The position numbers were made by a program, and so were the translations under genes. From NCBI GenBank assembly GCA_031310005.1, contig CM062384.1, forward strand, positions 2,914,001 through 2,978,000: 64,000 bases of DNA, given 5' to 3'. Below, one piece after another: positions 46,902-58,047 of the stretch. The stretch comes from Dactylellina haptotyla (lineage: Eukaryota; Ascomycota; Orbiliomycetes; Orbiliales; Orbiliaceae). Position 1 is the stretch's first letter, and each line of letters opens with the position of its first letter. The notes beneath the pieces were generated by a model, which worked only from the letters and a program-made list of their open reading frames with translations, searched no databases and was not told the DNA's origin.

Positions 46902-49082
46902 ATGCTTCTTTTTAAGGGTCACGCAACTTCGTTGCTTGGATTTCTTCTTCTCCTCCTTACATATGTTTCAGCGCAACGGCCAATGGAGCGGCTCGGCCGC
47001 GGAGTTGTGGCGGTTCGGCAGAACTCAGTCTCTGTACTGATCAGTTGGAGATTGCTCGGTCTCGATCCCTCCGGTATCTCTTTCAACGTCTACCGTGCAT
47101 CTGGCTCAAGCGCTGCTGTCAAACTTACCTCAACTCCCCTCACCAAAGGTACTAATTATGTTGACAGCACGGCTACTTTAAGCGTTGCAAATACGTACCA
47201 TGTCAGGCCAGTCATCAACGGGGTGGAACAGGCAGCCAGCGCGGGATTCACTCTTCCTGCGAATAACGCTTATGAGCCGGTGGTTAGAATCCCGCTCCGT
47301 AATGGAGGCCCGATCAAATATGTTTGGGTGGGAGACCTCGACGGCGACGGCGAGTACGACTTTGTCATCGACAGACAGACGTCCCCGCAAGTTATTGAAG
47401 CTTATACGAGTAAAGGAGTCTTTCTTTGGGATGTCAATATGGGACCAAACAGTGTCAACCAAGATAATATATCGCCGGGATCATCGACAATTAATGTCGG
47501 CCACTGGGATGGTGTGACCGTCTATGACTTTGATAGTGATGGTCGCGCCGAGGTTGCTATCAGAATCTCTAATGGCGTTCGCTTCGGCAATGGTGCGACC
47601 TTCTCCAACTCTAATAACAATAACCAGTACATAGCTATCCTCGACGGCCGCACTGGCGCGCTTAGAGCTACTCAACAAATTCCAACCAACTATATCAGCG
47701 ACGGCCCGATGGGAGCTCGTTTCGGTGTGGGTTATCTAGATGGTGTTACTCCGCATCTTATTTCATACCTCAAGAATCGGAAAGCTGATGGTAGCTTCAA
47801 TCTTATGATGTGCGCCTGGACTTTCAATGGCAACGCAATCGCAAGGAAGTGGACTTGGCTTCGTGGAAGTCAGAATGCTCCTGATGGACATAACTCAAGG
47901 TCCATCGATGTTGATGGTGATGGCAAAGATGAGGTTATAGAAATCGGGTTTGTCCTTAATGGTGATGGATCCCTCCGCTACCTTCTAGGTCCTTCTGGCA
48001 TCAATCACGGCGACAGGTATCACGTTGCAAAAATGGACCCTAGTCGAGCAGGACTACAAGGATACGGTGTTCAACAAGATAATCCGAGTTTCTTGACCGA
48101 GTATTGTAAGCAAGATCTTCGGCTTCCTTTGAAATACCATTGAAATGGGTTTGAAGGAAACAAGTTATACGAATATAAATTGGTAGCGCTAACAGGTGTC
48201 ATACTACAGATTATGATGCGCGAGATGGCAAAATGCTGTGGAAGCACTACGGAACGGCCGTGAGCGATGTTGGTCGTGGGTCGGCCGCTGATATTGATCC
48301 CCGTTTTGACGGCATGGAGGTTTGGTCTTTCAGTGGTCTCTACAATGCGAAGAGCAACGTTCTGACGGAGCCGAACACCGGGCTTCGACCCTGGCCGCAT
48401 CTGAACTTATTCTGGGATGGAGATGCTCTGTGTGAGCTTTATAACGATGGCAAGATTGAAAAGTGGGATTGGTTGAATCCAAAGGCAACTGGAAGTTTAC
48501 CGCGCCTCGACCAGATTTGGAGCTACGGGGGTCACTCTTATTCTTCCCCCAATCCGCAATTCGTGGGAGACATTCTTGGTGACTGGCGCGAGGAGGTTAT
48601 TGTGACGAACACAGACTATAACCAGCTGCTTATATTTACAACCGATATTCCGAGTGATATTCGTCTGTATACGCTGGCCCACAATCCCGCCTACAGGAAT
48701 GCGATGACTTTCAAGGGCTACATGCAATCTCATCATGTGGACTACTTCCTTGGAAACGGAATGTCCACCCCACCGACCCCCAATATTCGTTACGCTGGAA
48801 ACGCCCCAACTACAAGTTCGACTACTACAACTACAACAAGCAAAACGACGACATCTACCACCACTACCAGCCGCACGACGACCACTACGACGACCACAAC
48901 CACTCAGTCCGGCTCCGGCTCTCCTCTCTATGGCCAGTGCGGTGGGATTGGTTGGACTGGTCCCATAACTTGCGCTCAAGGCACTTGCAAATTTAGCAAC
49001 GACTACTACAGTAAGTAAATTCTGAAACCAAACATGCTATCGACAAATATCTGATGATCTTCGTACAGGCCAATGCTTATAA
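46902..49082 (+). CDS. Secreted PL11 rhamnogalacturonan lyase with C-terminal CBM1
   Basis: Three exons, 46902-48105, 48210-49010 and 49069-49082, give 672 residues. The start is the first in-frame ATG giving a signal peptide (hydrophobic [14 protein letters not shown], cleavage before QRPMERL). The body is a family 11 polysaccharide lyase beta-propeller: RGVVAVRQ and VSWR-type N-terminal strand, then repeated Asp-rich calcium sites [25 protein letters not shown] and [14 protein letters not shown], and LGDWREEVI. It cleaves the rhamnogalacturonan I backbone of pectin by beta-elimination outside the cell. A Thr/Ser linker of about 45 residues leads to a CBM1 ([20 protein letters not shown] ... 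YYSQCL), whose last Cys comes from the 14-nt final exon. The CBM1 targets the enzyme to cellulose in plant walls. PL11 is mainly bacterial, so a past transfer is possible. Confidence 0.92.
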
Positions 49083-49830
49083 ATCTTCCATAAAATGCTT
49101 CAATACTCGTTTATGCTTGAGAGGATTGCGCTGCCACTATTCTTTAAACCACTATGCTTCACGTGAATAGGCAGTTTATCAATCTAGCGACATGTATATA
49201 TATATATATGACCATGCCCGGACATGCCCTTGTATTACAATTGATAGCAAAAGCATACATAAAATCAAAACTCTCAAATTTAAATTGCGTACTTTAATGT
49301 TTTTGAGCATCTCTAATGATTGCTCATTAATTATATGCATGCCTATTCCTAGACTAGTTCCTTCACCATCGCACCGTTCTGTACGCGCAGATTTGTGGTG
49401 TCGTTCTCCCATCCAGCCACTCGACTAAATTTTGGTGCAAAAAGGCAGTGGCTCGAAGTAAAACAGTGGCCACGGTCTGTTTACGGGAATTTAAAAAATT
49501 GCATAGCTGACTATAGCTGCGGTTGGAACCTGTAACCATCATCGGACCATGGCCAACGACATAAACCTTGATGCTGGGGGAGGCACAGTAAACGCCAAGA
49601 TCAACGCCGCTGTGTTGCCCTTGTTGATAGCTATCCTGTACAATTTTATGATATATTGGTCCCTTTAGCCTTCTGTAGAAATTCTGAGACCGTCTCCTTT
49701 CCGAGGTAGCTATCTTTCGATCTAGGATCGATATACCTGGTGAAACTAGCCTCGACTTTTCGTCCACGTAGGAGTGGGCTGAGGGAGCCAGAAGGAACGG
49801 GGCTGGATCGAATCCCGCCAAAACACCACA
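49083..49830. other. Intergenic
   Basis: Holds the lyase 3' region (with a short TA repeat near 49195-49208) and the promoter of the first tandem F-box-like gene. A 152-codon minus-strand frame at 49363-49821 has no recognisable feature. Confidence 0.45.
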
Positions 49831-51135
49831 ATGGCAACACCGCTCCCGAGCTTCCTCAAGCTGCCCCTCGATATTCTCAATCTCATACTTGACTACGTCC
49901 CCCTCAGAGATCAGATATCACTCTCATTGACCACAAAACTCCTCCAGCGCATCCCCAGAGACCCCCCTTCTTCGCCCGACGAAGCTAGATGCCGGCAAAG
50001 AATCCATGCGCGCCTCCGGCCCCGCCCGAAGCTCACAATCCCAAAACCTGACCCCAGGTTCCCGGATTCATATTACACATGCCCTTACTGCGCGCACCCA
50101 CTCTGCAAACCGACCTGCAAAACTGCTCTCTTCCTCGACCCGTTCACCCGCACCTTCTCACCCGCGGGCCTCTTCCCCGTCGAACGGGCGGTGTTTCAGC
50201 ACAAATACCGTTGGCGCCAGATGATATGCGATCCGGAGCTTGCGTTCTACTCGACCATCTGGTGCGAACACCACCGCTGCCCACGAGATTTGTTCCTCCG
50301 GGATGTGAAAATCGGGACGAAGTACGGGACTGACGGTGCGCTTTTGCTGTACCGAGAATACCTTGATCGTCCGCGCGGTGAATTTTTAAGCTCCTTTGTG
50401 GACCAAGTAAGAGGGTTTCAGTCGAAATGGTTCGAGGTGCCAGCGGGGCATAAGTATAAATTAGATCTTTCCGGCAGCTTCAATAAAGATAAAGAAATCG
50501 GTGCGGAGAAAGCAGAGGGAGAGGGTTGGATGGCGGAGGTGCTCAAGGTCTCATTTTACATGTATATTTGTCTTCACTGTTACGAAATCAGGCATTTCAG
50601 ACAGGAGAGGCTGCAGTATCTTGGCATAAGAAGAAGATTGGTTGAGCCGTGCCGGTGTGCTGATTCAAAGCGGAGGGAAGGGTGTGATACGTGTGGGGTG
50701 GCAATGGTGCGATGTACGATATTCAAAGCGTTCGAGACACCGTCTTTTGAACAGATGGAGGATACTAAACTTTGGTACGGCGTGGTCAATCCCAGTCGGC
50801 AGATGGGAGATGATGAAATCGCCGTGTGGTTTTATGTTATTACAGAGTGTGAGTTTGTGAAGACGGAGCCAGTCTGGAGAGGGGCGAGACAGGCAGAGTT
50901 GAGGATACAGCCGAAACAGAGAGAAGAGTACGAAGCATATATGAATGTTGCGAGAGGGTTCAAACTATTGAATAGGGCGGCACCGAGGGTTACGATTACG
51001 GACTTACCTGATGATATTTTAGTGAAGATTCTGCAGTATGTGGAGAGCGAGTGCGGGGGTAAGGAGGCAGAAAAGGTGGCTCGTACGTTTTATCATCTTC
51101 GGAAGCTGTGGTATGCCTCTCGTGGGATCAATTGA
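49831..51135 (+). CDS. F-box-like protein with Cys/His cluster, tandem paralogue 1 of 3
   Basis: A single-exon 434-residue protein. Residues 10-35 (LPLDILNLIL ... RDQISLSLTT) form an F-box-like helix pair. Cysteines follow at 84-96 (CPYCAHPLCKPTC). Next is TALFLD, a region ending FPVERAVF, and the hallmark YSTIWCEHHRCPRDL at 140-154. A second Cys set lies at about 247-290 (CLHC, CRC, CDTCG, ending VRCTIFKAFE). Near the C-terminus ITDLPDDILVKILQYVE is a second F-box-like segment, followed by FYHLRKLWYA. Metal binding is inferred from the paired Cys/His. By family knowledge F-box proteins bind Skp1 in SCF ubiquitin ligases and recruit substrates. Paralogues 2 and 3 follow directly on the same strand. 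Confidence 0.75.
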   Translation: MATPLPSFLKLPLDILNLILDYVPLRDQISLSLTTKLLQRIPRDPPSSPDEARCRQRIHARLRPRPKLTIPKPDPRFPDSYYTCPYCAHPLCKPTCKTALFLDPFTRTFSPAGLFPVERAVFQHKYRWRQMICDPELAFYSTIWCEHHRCPRDLFLRDVKIGTKYGTDGALLLYREYLDRPRGEFLSSFVDQVRGFQSKWFEVPAGHKYKLDLSGSFNKDKEIGAEKAEGEGWMAEVLKVSFYMYICLHCYEIRHFRQERLQYLGIRRRLVEPCRCADSKRREGCDTCGVAMVRCTIFKAFETPSFEQMEDTKLWYGVVNPSRQMGDDEIAVWFYVITECEFVKTEPVWRGARQAELRIQPKQREEYEAYMNVARGFKLLNRAAPRVTITDLPDDILVKILQYVESECGGKEAEKVARTFYHLRKLWYASRGIN

Positions 51136-51630
51136 TCAAGTTCGAATGGTCTGCCTTGCTCGGGTGACGGCAATATTCAGTTTGCATTGCTCTGAAGAAG
51201 CTTGACATATATTTTGCGTTGTCGTTCGAAATACCACAAATTCAATAAAGCAGTGAATAGCTGAGGATATCACGACATTGGCATGTGTTTTAGTAAATGT
51301 GACTTGGGAATAGGCTGTTGAAGACTGCAATTTTATAGCAAACAGCCCTACTTTGCGGTTTAGGATTGGACTTCCAAATGCGCATTTCACAGCTGCGTTC
51401 TGGTTGGAGTTGAATCCGCGCGTGTGCCCCTGAACGAGGCTGCTCTTTTGGCTGGGTTAACGTATAAATAGGTCGATGGTTATGATTTATCAACGTGAAC
51501 ATACACACGACTATCTTCAACCTCGGATATATTGGTACTCGGTTTGAGTACTGGAGCTTTCGGGATCTCTGAGAGGCGCCTAACTCAGGATATTTGGTTT
51601 GTGGCGCGGGCTGTAGCTTATCACTCCAAG
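51136..51630. other. Intergenic between tandem paralogues 1 and 2
   Basis: 495 bases holding the 3' end of paralogue 1 and the promoter of paralogue 2, with a TATAAATA box-like element near 51463. No gene seen. Confidence 0.45.
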
Positions 51631-53259
51631 ATGCTGAAAAAGGCATTCAATAAGCTTCATATATCAAAAATCGAAGCTCAAAATAAACAAAGGCGCGCCG
51701 AAACTTCAACCAAGACTGGCCGAAACCCTCTGGGCAAACCCAACTCGGGATTAGTACAAGACGAAAGAGAACGAATCCAGGACGAAACTTTGTCGCAACC
51801 CCCGCTTTTCAATCTCCCACTGGACATACTTAATATAATTTTACGCTATATTTCCTTCCAAGACCGAATTTCTCTCTCACTGACGACAAGCGGGCTCTCG
51901 CACATTCGCCCCCGGGTTTGCGGGCCCGGTGAATCAAATGAACGAATACCGGATTCGTTGCGGAAACGGAAGCCGTTGAGAGAAGCACAGTGCGCTTCAA
52001 AGATAGTTCGGCGGATGTTAATCAAAACGCCCTCAGGCCCGGCTATATATGCTTTTGATCCCGGTCCTTATATTTGCCCTTACTGTCGCCACAAGCTCTG
52101 TTCTCCTCGCTATTGTAATACGACACTATTCCTAGACAGCGCCACTGGGATTTTCTTCCCACCGGCGCTATATCCGGTCGAGTCCGCGACATTCAAATAT
52201 AGCACCCCGCAACAGATCTTTAAGACCGAAGAGGAGATAGATAAAGATGTGCCTGACCAGCAAGGCACCTCATACTCCACCATATGGTGCGAGCACCACC
52301 GCTGTCCCCGCGATCTACTCAGCAACGAGGGGAAGTACTTCGAGGAGAAGAACGACATTGGCGCCATAAAATTCTTAAACGAACACGCCGACCGAAAGCG
52401 TTGGCTCGCGGTGAGGCTGAATCGACCCTTAGGGGAAGAACTACGAACGAGATTTCTCATCGGTGAACGACGTCAATATCCTCTTTACCTTCTCGCTGCG
52501 GCGGCAGGTATGCGAGCCTCCGCGAAGAAAGATAGACCCAGATGGGGTATCGATTATAAAACCGAAATGGAGAAAAAGGCCTGGTGGGAACCGGTGTACG
52601 AAAGGACCTTCTATGAGAGTCTTTGCCGCCACTGCTTCTTGCCCATTAAATATGCTCGAAATTGGACCTGGAAAAGGAGATACGAGCCGTGGAGCGAAGT
52701 TACCTGCACCTGCAAAACACGGCCTAAACTCGCCGGCGGCTGTCATCGGTGCGGTATTGTCAGTGTAAAGTTTACCATGGTCGAGGTGTTTGATGTATTA
52801 CGCGACAGAGCACCCGGGGAACATAGTGATGATTATAACATCCATCGACGCAGTTTCTTCCTCTACCTCGCCACGGAATACAAACTCGTCAACATGAAAA
52901 CCGGGCCGGAGCCGCTGAGGATGCTTCCAGCAGATGCCGCAGGCATGGAGAATAGCTTGCGAATAGTCCGCGGGATCGACGTTCGGCTTATGCGCCAGCC
53001 GAGGGTCGGATTTCAAGATCTGCCGTATCGTGTTGTGCTTTGGATATTCACGCTGCATAATAGAAGCGACGAAACATGCGTCGGGCATCATACTATAATG
53101 CAAGCTAGCTACCATTTTGTGAAGGGGTGGTATGGGTCGGTGGCACGGGATATGGCGATCGAAGTCCTGGATCTATCGTGTTGGCGGGATAGAAGTGTCT
53201 GTTGGCCGCTGGTGCGGACTTACAAAGATTCCGATTGGATTTGGGGTAGACGGGCGTAG
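51631..53259 (+). CDS. F-box-like protein with Cys/His cluster, tandem paralogue 2 of 3
   Basis: A single-exon protein of 542 residues from the first in-frame ATG (MLKKAFNKLH). The open frame extends 33 codons further upstream without an ATG. A basic, polar N-terminal extension of about 60 residues precedes the F-box-like LPLDILNIILRYISFQDRIS. It shares with paralogue 1 the CPYCRHKLC set, TTLFLD, PVESATFKY, the identical YSTIWCEHHRCPRDL, and the second Cys set (CRHC, CTC, GGCHRCG, VKFTMVEVFD). A weaker C-terminal F-box-like segment (FQDLPYRVVLWIF) and YHFVKGWYG follow. The middle region between the two Cys sets is longer than in paralogue 1. Function is as inferred for paralogue 1. Divergence is high outside the Cys motifs, so the duplication is old or fast-evolving. 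Confidence 0.75.
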   Translation: MLKKAFNKLHISKIEAQNKQRRAETSTKTGRNPLGKPNSGLVQDERERIQDETLSQPPLFNLPLDILNIILRYISFQDRISLSLTTSGLSHIRPRVCGPGESNERIPDSLRKRKPLREAQCASKIVRRMLIKTPSGPAIYAFDPGPYICPYCRHKLCSPRYCNTTLFLDSATGIFFPPALYPVESATFKYSTPQQIFKTEEEIDKDVPDQQGTSYSTIWCEHHRCPRDLLSNEGKYFEEKNDIGAIKFLNEHADRKRWLAVRLNRPLGEELRTRFLIGERRQYPLYLLAAAAGMRASAKKDRPRWGIDYKTEMEKKAWWEPVYERTFYESLCRHCFLPIKYARNWTWKRRYEPWSEVTCTCKTRPKLAGGCHRCGIVSVKFTMVEVFDVLRDRAPGEHSDDYNIHRRSFFLYLATEYKLVNMKTGPEPLRMLPADAAGMENSLRIVRGIDVRLMRQPRVGFQDLPYRVVLWIFTLHNRSDETCVGHHTIMQASYHFVKGWYGSVARDMAIEVLDLSCWRDRSVCWPLVRTYKDSDWIWGRRA

Positions 53260-53560
53260 TGATAATTTAGAGTATCGTTGGTGATATAAATTATGGCGAT
53301 ACCTTATAGTAATGTTTAGTTAGGTATCTATTCAACCAATGATTATTCACCCTTTTCGCATTTTGCATGGAAGAATGTCCAGGTAAAGACGCTGAGTTCT
53401 CTCAAAGAAAGCCAAGAAATGGGACCGCACTGGAAATAAAATCCGCAAACGTATATTGGATCCTGGCTTATCCTCGTTACACCAACGCGTCTGGGAATAT
53501 CAACGCTGAATCTTAAAAAAGGATTACTACTAAGGTTTTTGGAAGATATATCGACTCCAA
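53260..53560. other. Intergenic between tandem paralogues 2 and 3
   Basis: 301 bases, no gene seen. It must hold one 3' region and one promoter. Confidence 0.45.
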
Positions 53561-55495
53561 ATGCCGAGATCCACGTTCCGAAAACTTCTGCTACCTATCA
53601 TCAACAGGAAGAATAGGCTGAACGGCGGGAGTGGGCAACACAACAATAGCGCAGATGCCGAGGTGCCAGCTGCAGCTAAGGCAGTTCCAATCCTTGAACT
53701 CCCGTTGGAAATAATCGTCATAATTCTACAGTATTTGAATTTGGGCGATCGAATCTTTTTGTCCTTGACGACTCGAAAACTATACTATCTCCTCGACAAA
53801 GAAAAGCACATAAGGTGCTCGGTTAACGGCAAGAACACTTTATGCGCACGCCAACACTATCAGCGTGGCGACATGCTCTCACGGTCCTTGAAATCCGAAG
53901 AAGTCCTAGATAGGGAAAACTGCCAATTTTGTTTAAGGCCGATGTGTCTTCCGTCGTGCGAAACGGCCCTCCTACTTGACGTGATGACTGGAATATTCTT
54001 CCCAGCGTATCTTTATCCGCTGAATACAGCGAGGCTCATCCACTATCCGGACGAATTGGACCATTACCTCAAGTTCGAATCTTTCGTGAAGGTCTACTGT
54101 CGGGGGGCGCCTGGAAATATTTATTCGACAATATGGTGCGAGCATCACAGGTGCCCCAGAGACCTTCTGAGTTCCCTAAAAGAGCGTAAGGACACTAAAC
54201 CAAATTCTAAGCGCGTCGCAGGGAAGTTTATCCACGATAGTTCTCCGCATATTCTTGCAGCGCACAAGTATCAGTTTGAACACCTATTCAGAATGAGAAA
54301 CAGTTTTCGTAATTCTATGACTGATTTGCCCCGCGAAAATTCAATGAAGGGCAGGCTTTTGGCCGGATTTGAAACTCCAGCCACAAGCAAGAAAATGCCT
54401 TCCGCTGCTGCTTCGGGATACGCGCAAGTATCGGGCGAGGATGACGTTCTGCTAGAACAACCGAAAGGAAAGCCGGTTTACGAGCGGGTTTTTTACTCTA
54501 TCGTCTGTCTCCATTGCTGCAGAGCGGTTACCAACAATTTCACCAAAGGATTTGCCGAACGCCTGAACCCTTTTCAAGAACCCTCGAAAGCGAAAGAATG
54601 CAGGTGTGGAGATCCTCAACGTGAAAAACGCGGGAACGGGTGTCGCGAGTGTGGTGTTGCCAGCGTAAAATTCACCATGGTCGACGCTTTCGATTTTTAT
54701 GAAACACTAAACTACGAGAGTGCGTGTTCACAAGGAGAGTTAATGACTTATTCATTTGCAAGCAACAGAAAAGGTCTGGAGCATCGAGGCCGACATTTTG
54801 TTGCCACGGAGTGCGTGCAAACGTCTCAGAGGGTTGTGGGCGGAGTGGGGACGGAGCTTAAACCGGGGCTATCAAATGGTGGTTATGACGGCAATGAAAA
54901 TGAATTTGCTGCCGCGAATTCAGTGGTCTTCAAAAGAGATCCCTCCATTCCCTGGACTCGCCCTGATTTCCCAGATCCACGGTCCCACGATCTCGAAAAT
55001 AATACCATGATCTTTTGCTCTGTAAAGCAAATAGAATGGGTCTGGGCACATATTTCTTTCGGCACGAGGGCTATGGCGGCCCGTCCGACCACAAAACTGA
55101 GGGGGCGACGGATAGTCGCTCTAGACCTAGCCAGGACAGACCGGTGGCTTGGAATAGTACGCGGAAGGAATATTATTAAACCAGCGCCTCCTAAGATTGG
55201 GATCACGGAGTTACCATCCTCTATTTTGAATAATATATTACGGAACCTTGCGGAATATGATGAGAAGGCCGGCCAAAATAGTTTGCTTCCTAGCCTTATT
55301 GAAGTAGATGGTCGATATGAGCTATCTTATAAAGTTCTAGCAGCGAGTTACTCATTTCTCAAGGCTTGGTTTGGGGACCTTGCTCTCAGCACTGCCAGCA
55401 CTATCCAACAGAGAGAAGACGAAGAGAGACGCCGGGATGTTTTAAAGCCTCTGCCTAATCTTACTCTACAAGGAACAGCTATTGATTATGCTTAA
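53561..55495 (+). CDS. F-box-like protein with Cys/His cluster, tandem paralogue 3 of 3
   Basis: A single-exon protein of 644 residues, the longest of the set. A basic start (MPRSTFRKLLLPIINRK) and an Ala-rich spacer precede the F-box-like LPLEIIVIILQYLNLGDRIFLSLTT. The shared motifs are CQFCLRPMCLPSC, TALLLD, YPLNTARLIH, the same YSTIWCEHHRCPRDL, and CLHCCRAV. They continue with CRCGDP, GCRECGVASVKFTMVDAFDF and the C-terminal second F-box-like ITELPSSILNNILRNL, then YSFLKAWFGDLAL. Extra low-complexity inserts sit between the first and second Cys sets and before the C-terminal segment. Substrate, partner and location are unknown; an SCF-type adaptor role is inference. Confidence 0.75.
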   Translation: MPRSTFRKLLLPIINRKNRLNGGSGQHNNSADAEVPAAAKAVPILELPLEIIVIILQYLNLGDRIFLSLTTRKLYYLLDKEKHIRCSVNGKNTLCARQHYQRGDMLSRSLKSEEVLDRENCQFCLRPMCLPSCETALLLDVMTGIFFPAYLYPLNTARLIHYPDELDHYLKFESFVKVYCRGAPGNIYSTIWCEHHRCPRDLLSSLKERKDTKPNSKRVAGKFIHDSSPHILAAHKYQFEHLFRMRNSFRNSMTDLPRENSMKGRLLAGFETPATSKKMPSAAASGYAQVSGEDDVLLEQPKGKPVYERVFYSIVCLHCCRAVTNNFTKGFAERLNPFQEPSKAKECRCGDPQREKRGNGCRECGVASVKFTMVDAFDFYETLNYESACSQGELMTYSFASNRKGLEHRGRHFVATECVQTSQRVVGGVGTELKPGLSNGGYDGNENEFAAANSVVFKRDPSIPWTRPDFPDPRSHDLENNTMIFCSVKQIEWVWAHISFGTRAMAARPTTKLRGRRIVALDLARTDRWLGIVRGRNIIKPAPPKIGITELPSSILNNILRNLAEYDEKAGQNSLLPSLIEVDGRYELSYKVLAASYSFLKAWFGDLALSTASTIQQREDEERRRDVLKPLPNLTLQGTAIDYA

Positions 55496-55935
55496 ACCTT
55501 TAGCTCTAATTCAACGAGGGGGCTTCATTTACAAACATTTCTACAAGTCGACATTACAGAGATATTTTGAGTCTTCCCACAGAGCGATAGAGGAGCTATT
55601 AGGGAATAAATTCGCATTCAGAGACTCACTAGCTACACATAGTATATAGAAATATATCATTACGCTCTCGAGGTCCTGTTCGATCCCATACAAACTCAAG
55701 TTGTCATGAACCATAAATTCTCCATAGTCCAGATTCCTCGCCTAAACACAAATGCCCATCAAACATCGCTAGAATAGCCAGATCCTGGCCGACACATTCA
55801 TTGCGTTGCCGTTTGAGTGGGCTCCGGTTGGTGCATGCCGCATATGTTTCCCCGCAGCACATGGGTTGGTTCCAGAACTTGATTCGATCTGTCAGCTGAA
55901 ACCAATACCGAAGGCACCGAACTAACTCTTCGGAC
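55496..55935. other. Intergenic
   Basis: 440 bases between F-box-like paralogue 3 and the next F-box-like gene. A 77-codon minus-strand frame (55704-55937) has no recognisable feature. Confidence 0.4.
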
Positions 55936-57839
55936 ATGAGTTTTGCGATAATTCCACCTGAAATTCTTCAGCAGGTCGGAGAATTTGTAAGTACAGACGC
56001 AAAGCTTCCAAAGTTCTACGATCCGGATCGACCCGACTGCACAGCTGTAGACTTCAACACGGATTTTGCAACAACTGTAATATGACTAACACGTAATCCA
56101 GTTGTACGAACCGGAGCTGGCGACTCTGTCGCAGTGTAGCCGGCGCCTCAATGAGATTTTTATACCGATCTTATACCGCAATCTCGAACTGAGAGTATAT
56201 GGAAAGCATTTGACGTACAAGGGTAAAATATTCCCGAAATCGCTGGTGGCTTCCGAGTCTGCCGAATCCTTCAAGGAAGTTCGGAATCTGGCGATCTTAG
56301 GATGCGACCACCCGTACGCCAATGATAAGGACGACGATGGCGAGTGCGTACTTTTGGACGTTCGCAAGGTATCCATGGTGATTCCACTTATGGAATTTAT
56401 CAAACGGATTCCCGTCGGCAGGCTTCTGAGTTTTGAGTATGCATCCTTCTGGCGGCTTCTCCGCGCGGGTCCTATTGTGATATTGCTGACATTAGTACCT
56501 GGATACTAAATCAAATTCCCGTAGATATAAAGTAGCTTTTCCTATAAACCGGCAACTGTGGGTTCAGACTCTCAATCTACAACCAAACATCGTCTATCTT
56601 CATCTTTCCTGTCGGAGCTCAACCCACGCAGTTTCTCCAAATGAACTTCTGAAGATAAGCCTACCGAGCTTGCATCATTTCTCCGTGGTCAATATTTGCG
56701 ACCGTAATGATGTCCAAATAATTGAGAAAATTTTGGATGCGGCTTGTAACATTCACATCATTGACCTGGTGTGGGACCCGAACTTCCCAGGCACCGCTAA
56801 GGAAGACCTCCTGAGGTTAACTCCAGGTATAGTTCGGAATAATCCCAAAGCCCTAAGATTAGCAAATACGTCCTTAGGCGACGAAATATTTGCAACCTTT
56901 GAAGGACTAGAAGAGTTGCATCTTAAGAATTTTGTTATCGAGGAGGGCGCGAGTACCGGGGATAAATTACTGACGCTTAAGAGGTTGCTGATAATATCGG
57001 TTCCCACTTTTGTAAGATTTTATCAAGACGAGATCATTGCAAAGATACGGCCAGGACTGGAGGAGTTCCATTTAACGATAGAACACATAGATAGAGACGG
57101 GGGAACCGAAGTGCGAGATACGATACCTATTCCAGCAGAATATATCCTTCGGCACCGCGAAACGCTTCAGTACCTATCACTCTTTGAAAAGACCTCACAA
57201 GGCAATATGTTTATAGACCCAGGTCCTGTTTGCAGCGATGAACTCCAGCTCTTCAAGGAGTTAAAAATGAAAGAGTTTGCTACTGCAGTGAACTTTTATT
57301 GTCAACAGGTGGGCCGTCCATCTCGATTTCTCTAATGTTCACGATGCTAATGGAAAAGCAAGCAGAGAACACCAGCGTACTGGCGAACATTCGATATGAG
57401 TCCTGTAGACGTCAACTACGGCCACTACGCCAGCCTTGATAAGCTATATATAGTACCTGATATGATATCTCTTAACACTCAGATTGAGAATGATCAGGTT
57501 GAGTTTTGGGAGCTCAACCCAAGGAATGTCCTTACTTATCAGATGGCCTCGATAGTCTTAACAAATATTGGGCTTTACGCGACTGAGATACCGAAGCTCA
57601 GGTATATAATTGTTGGGATGGGGAGTGCTTATACTGGCCAGAAGGCGTTCGAGGTTACTTGGCTCAAGCACGTGCCACCACGGAAGAAGGGACAGAAGGT
57701 AGCGGAGGCCAAATATTTGTTCACAATCAGTCCTCCGTATGAGCTTAACGAGCTTAGATCCGACGGTATCGAATTTCGGTGTTTCGAAGGGACGAGATTT
57801 AGCACTGAGGAAGATAGGAGAGTGAGAAGTTTCTGGTGA
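55936..57839 (+). CDS. F-box/LRR-like protein, paralogue of the next gene
   Basis: Four exons: 55936-55986, 56102-56436, 56525-57308 and 57366-57839. They join in frame to 547 residues. Exon 1 encodes the first F-box helix (IIPPEILQQVGEF) and exon 2 continues LYEPELATLSQCSRRLNEIFIPILYRNLEL, the classic F-box end in fungal F-box/LRR proteins. The rest has Leu-rich repeats of irregular length (for example VYLHLS, LEELHLKNF, LKRLLIIS). The last acceptor is tandem: AAG at 57362 and CAG at 57365 are both in frame and differ by one Gln. Introns 1-3 have phases 0, 2 and 0, identical to the next gene. A substrate-adaptor role in an SCF ligase is inferred from the family. It is a different type from the three Cys-cluster genes upstream. 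Confidence 0.7.
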
Positions 57840-58047
57840 CGGTGGGATGTTTAGAAGAATGAAGTTAGAAGGGTGTTGCGTCTCTGTGTATTTGTGGTTG
57901 CCCGAACCCTTCGTCTCCTTGGGCCTGTTCTTATAGATAACAACAGACAAATTCATCAAGCCCATTACATCTTCTCCTGAGATCATGCTATTGACCCCAA
58001 TCTGAGCTCATCTACGCCTCTACTCTTCATCGAACATCTAATGCATT

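Noticed and set aside
49363-49821. 152-codon minus-strand ORF upstream of the first tandem F-box-like gene
   Set aside because: No domain, no signal peptide, and it occupies the promoter region of a well-supported gene.
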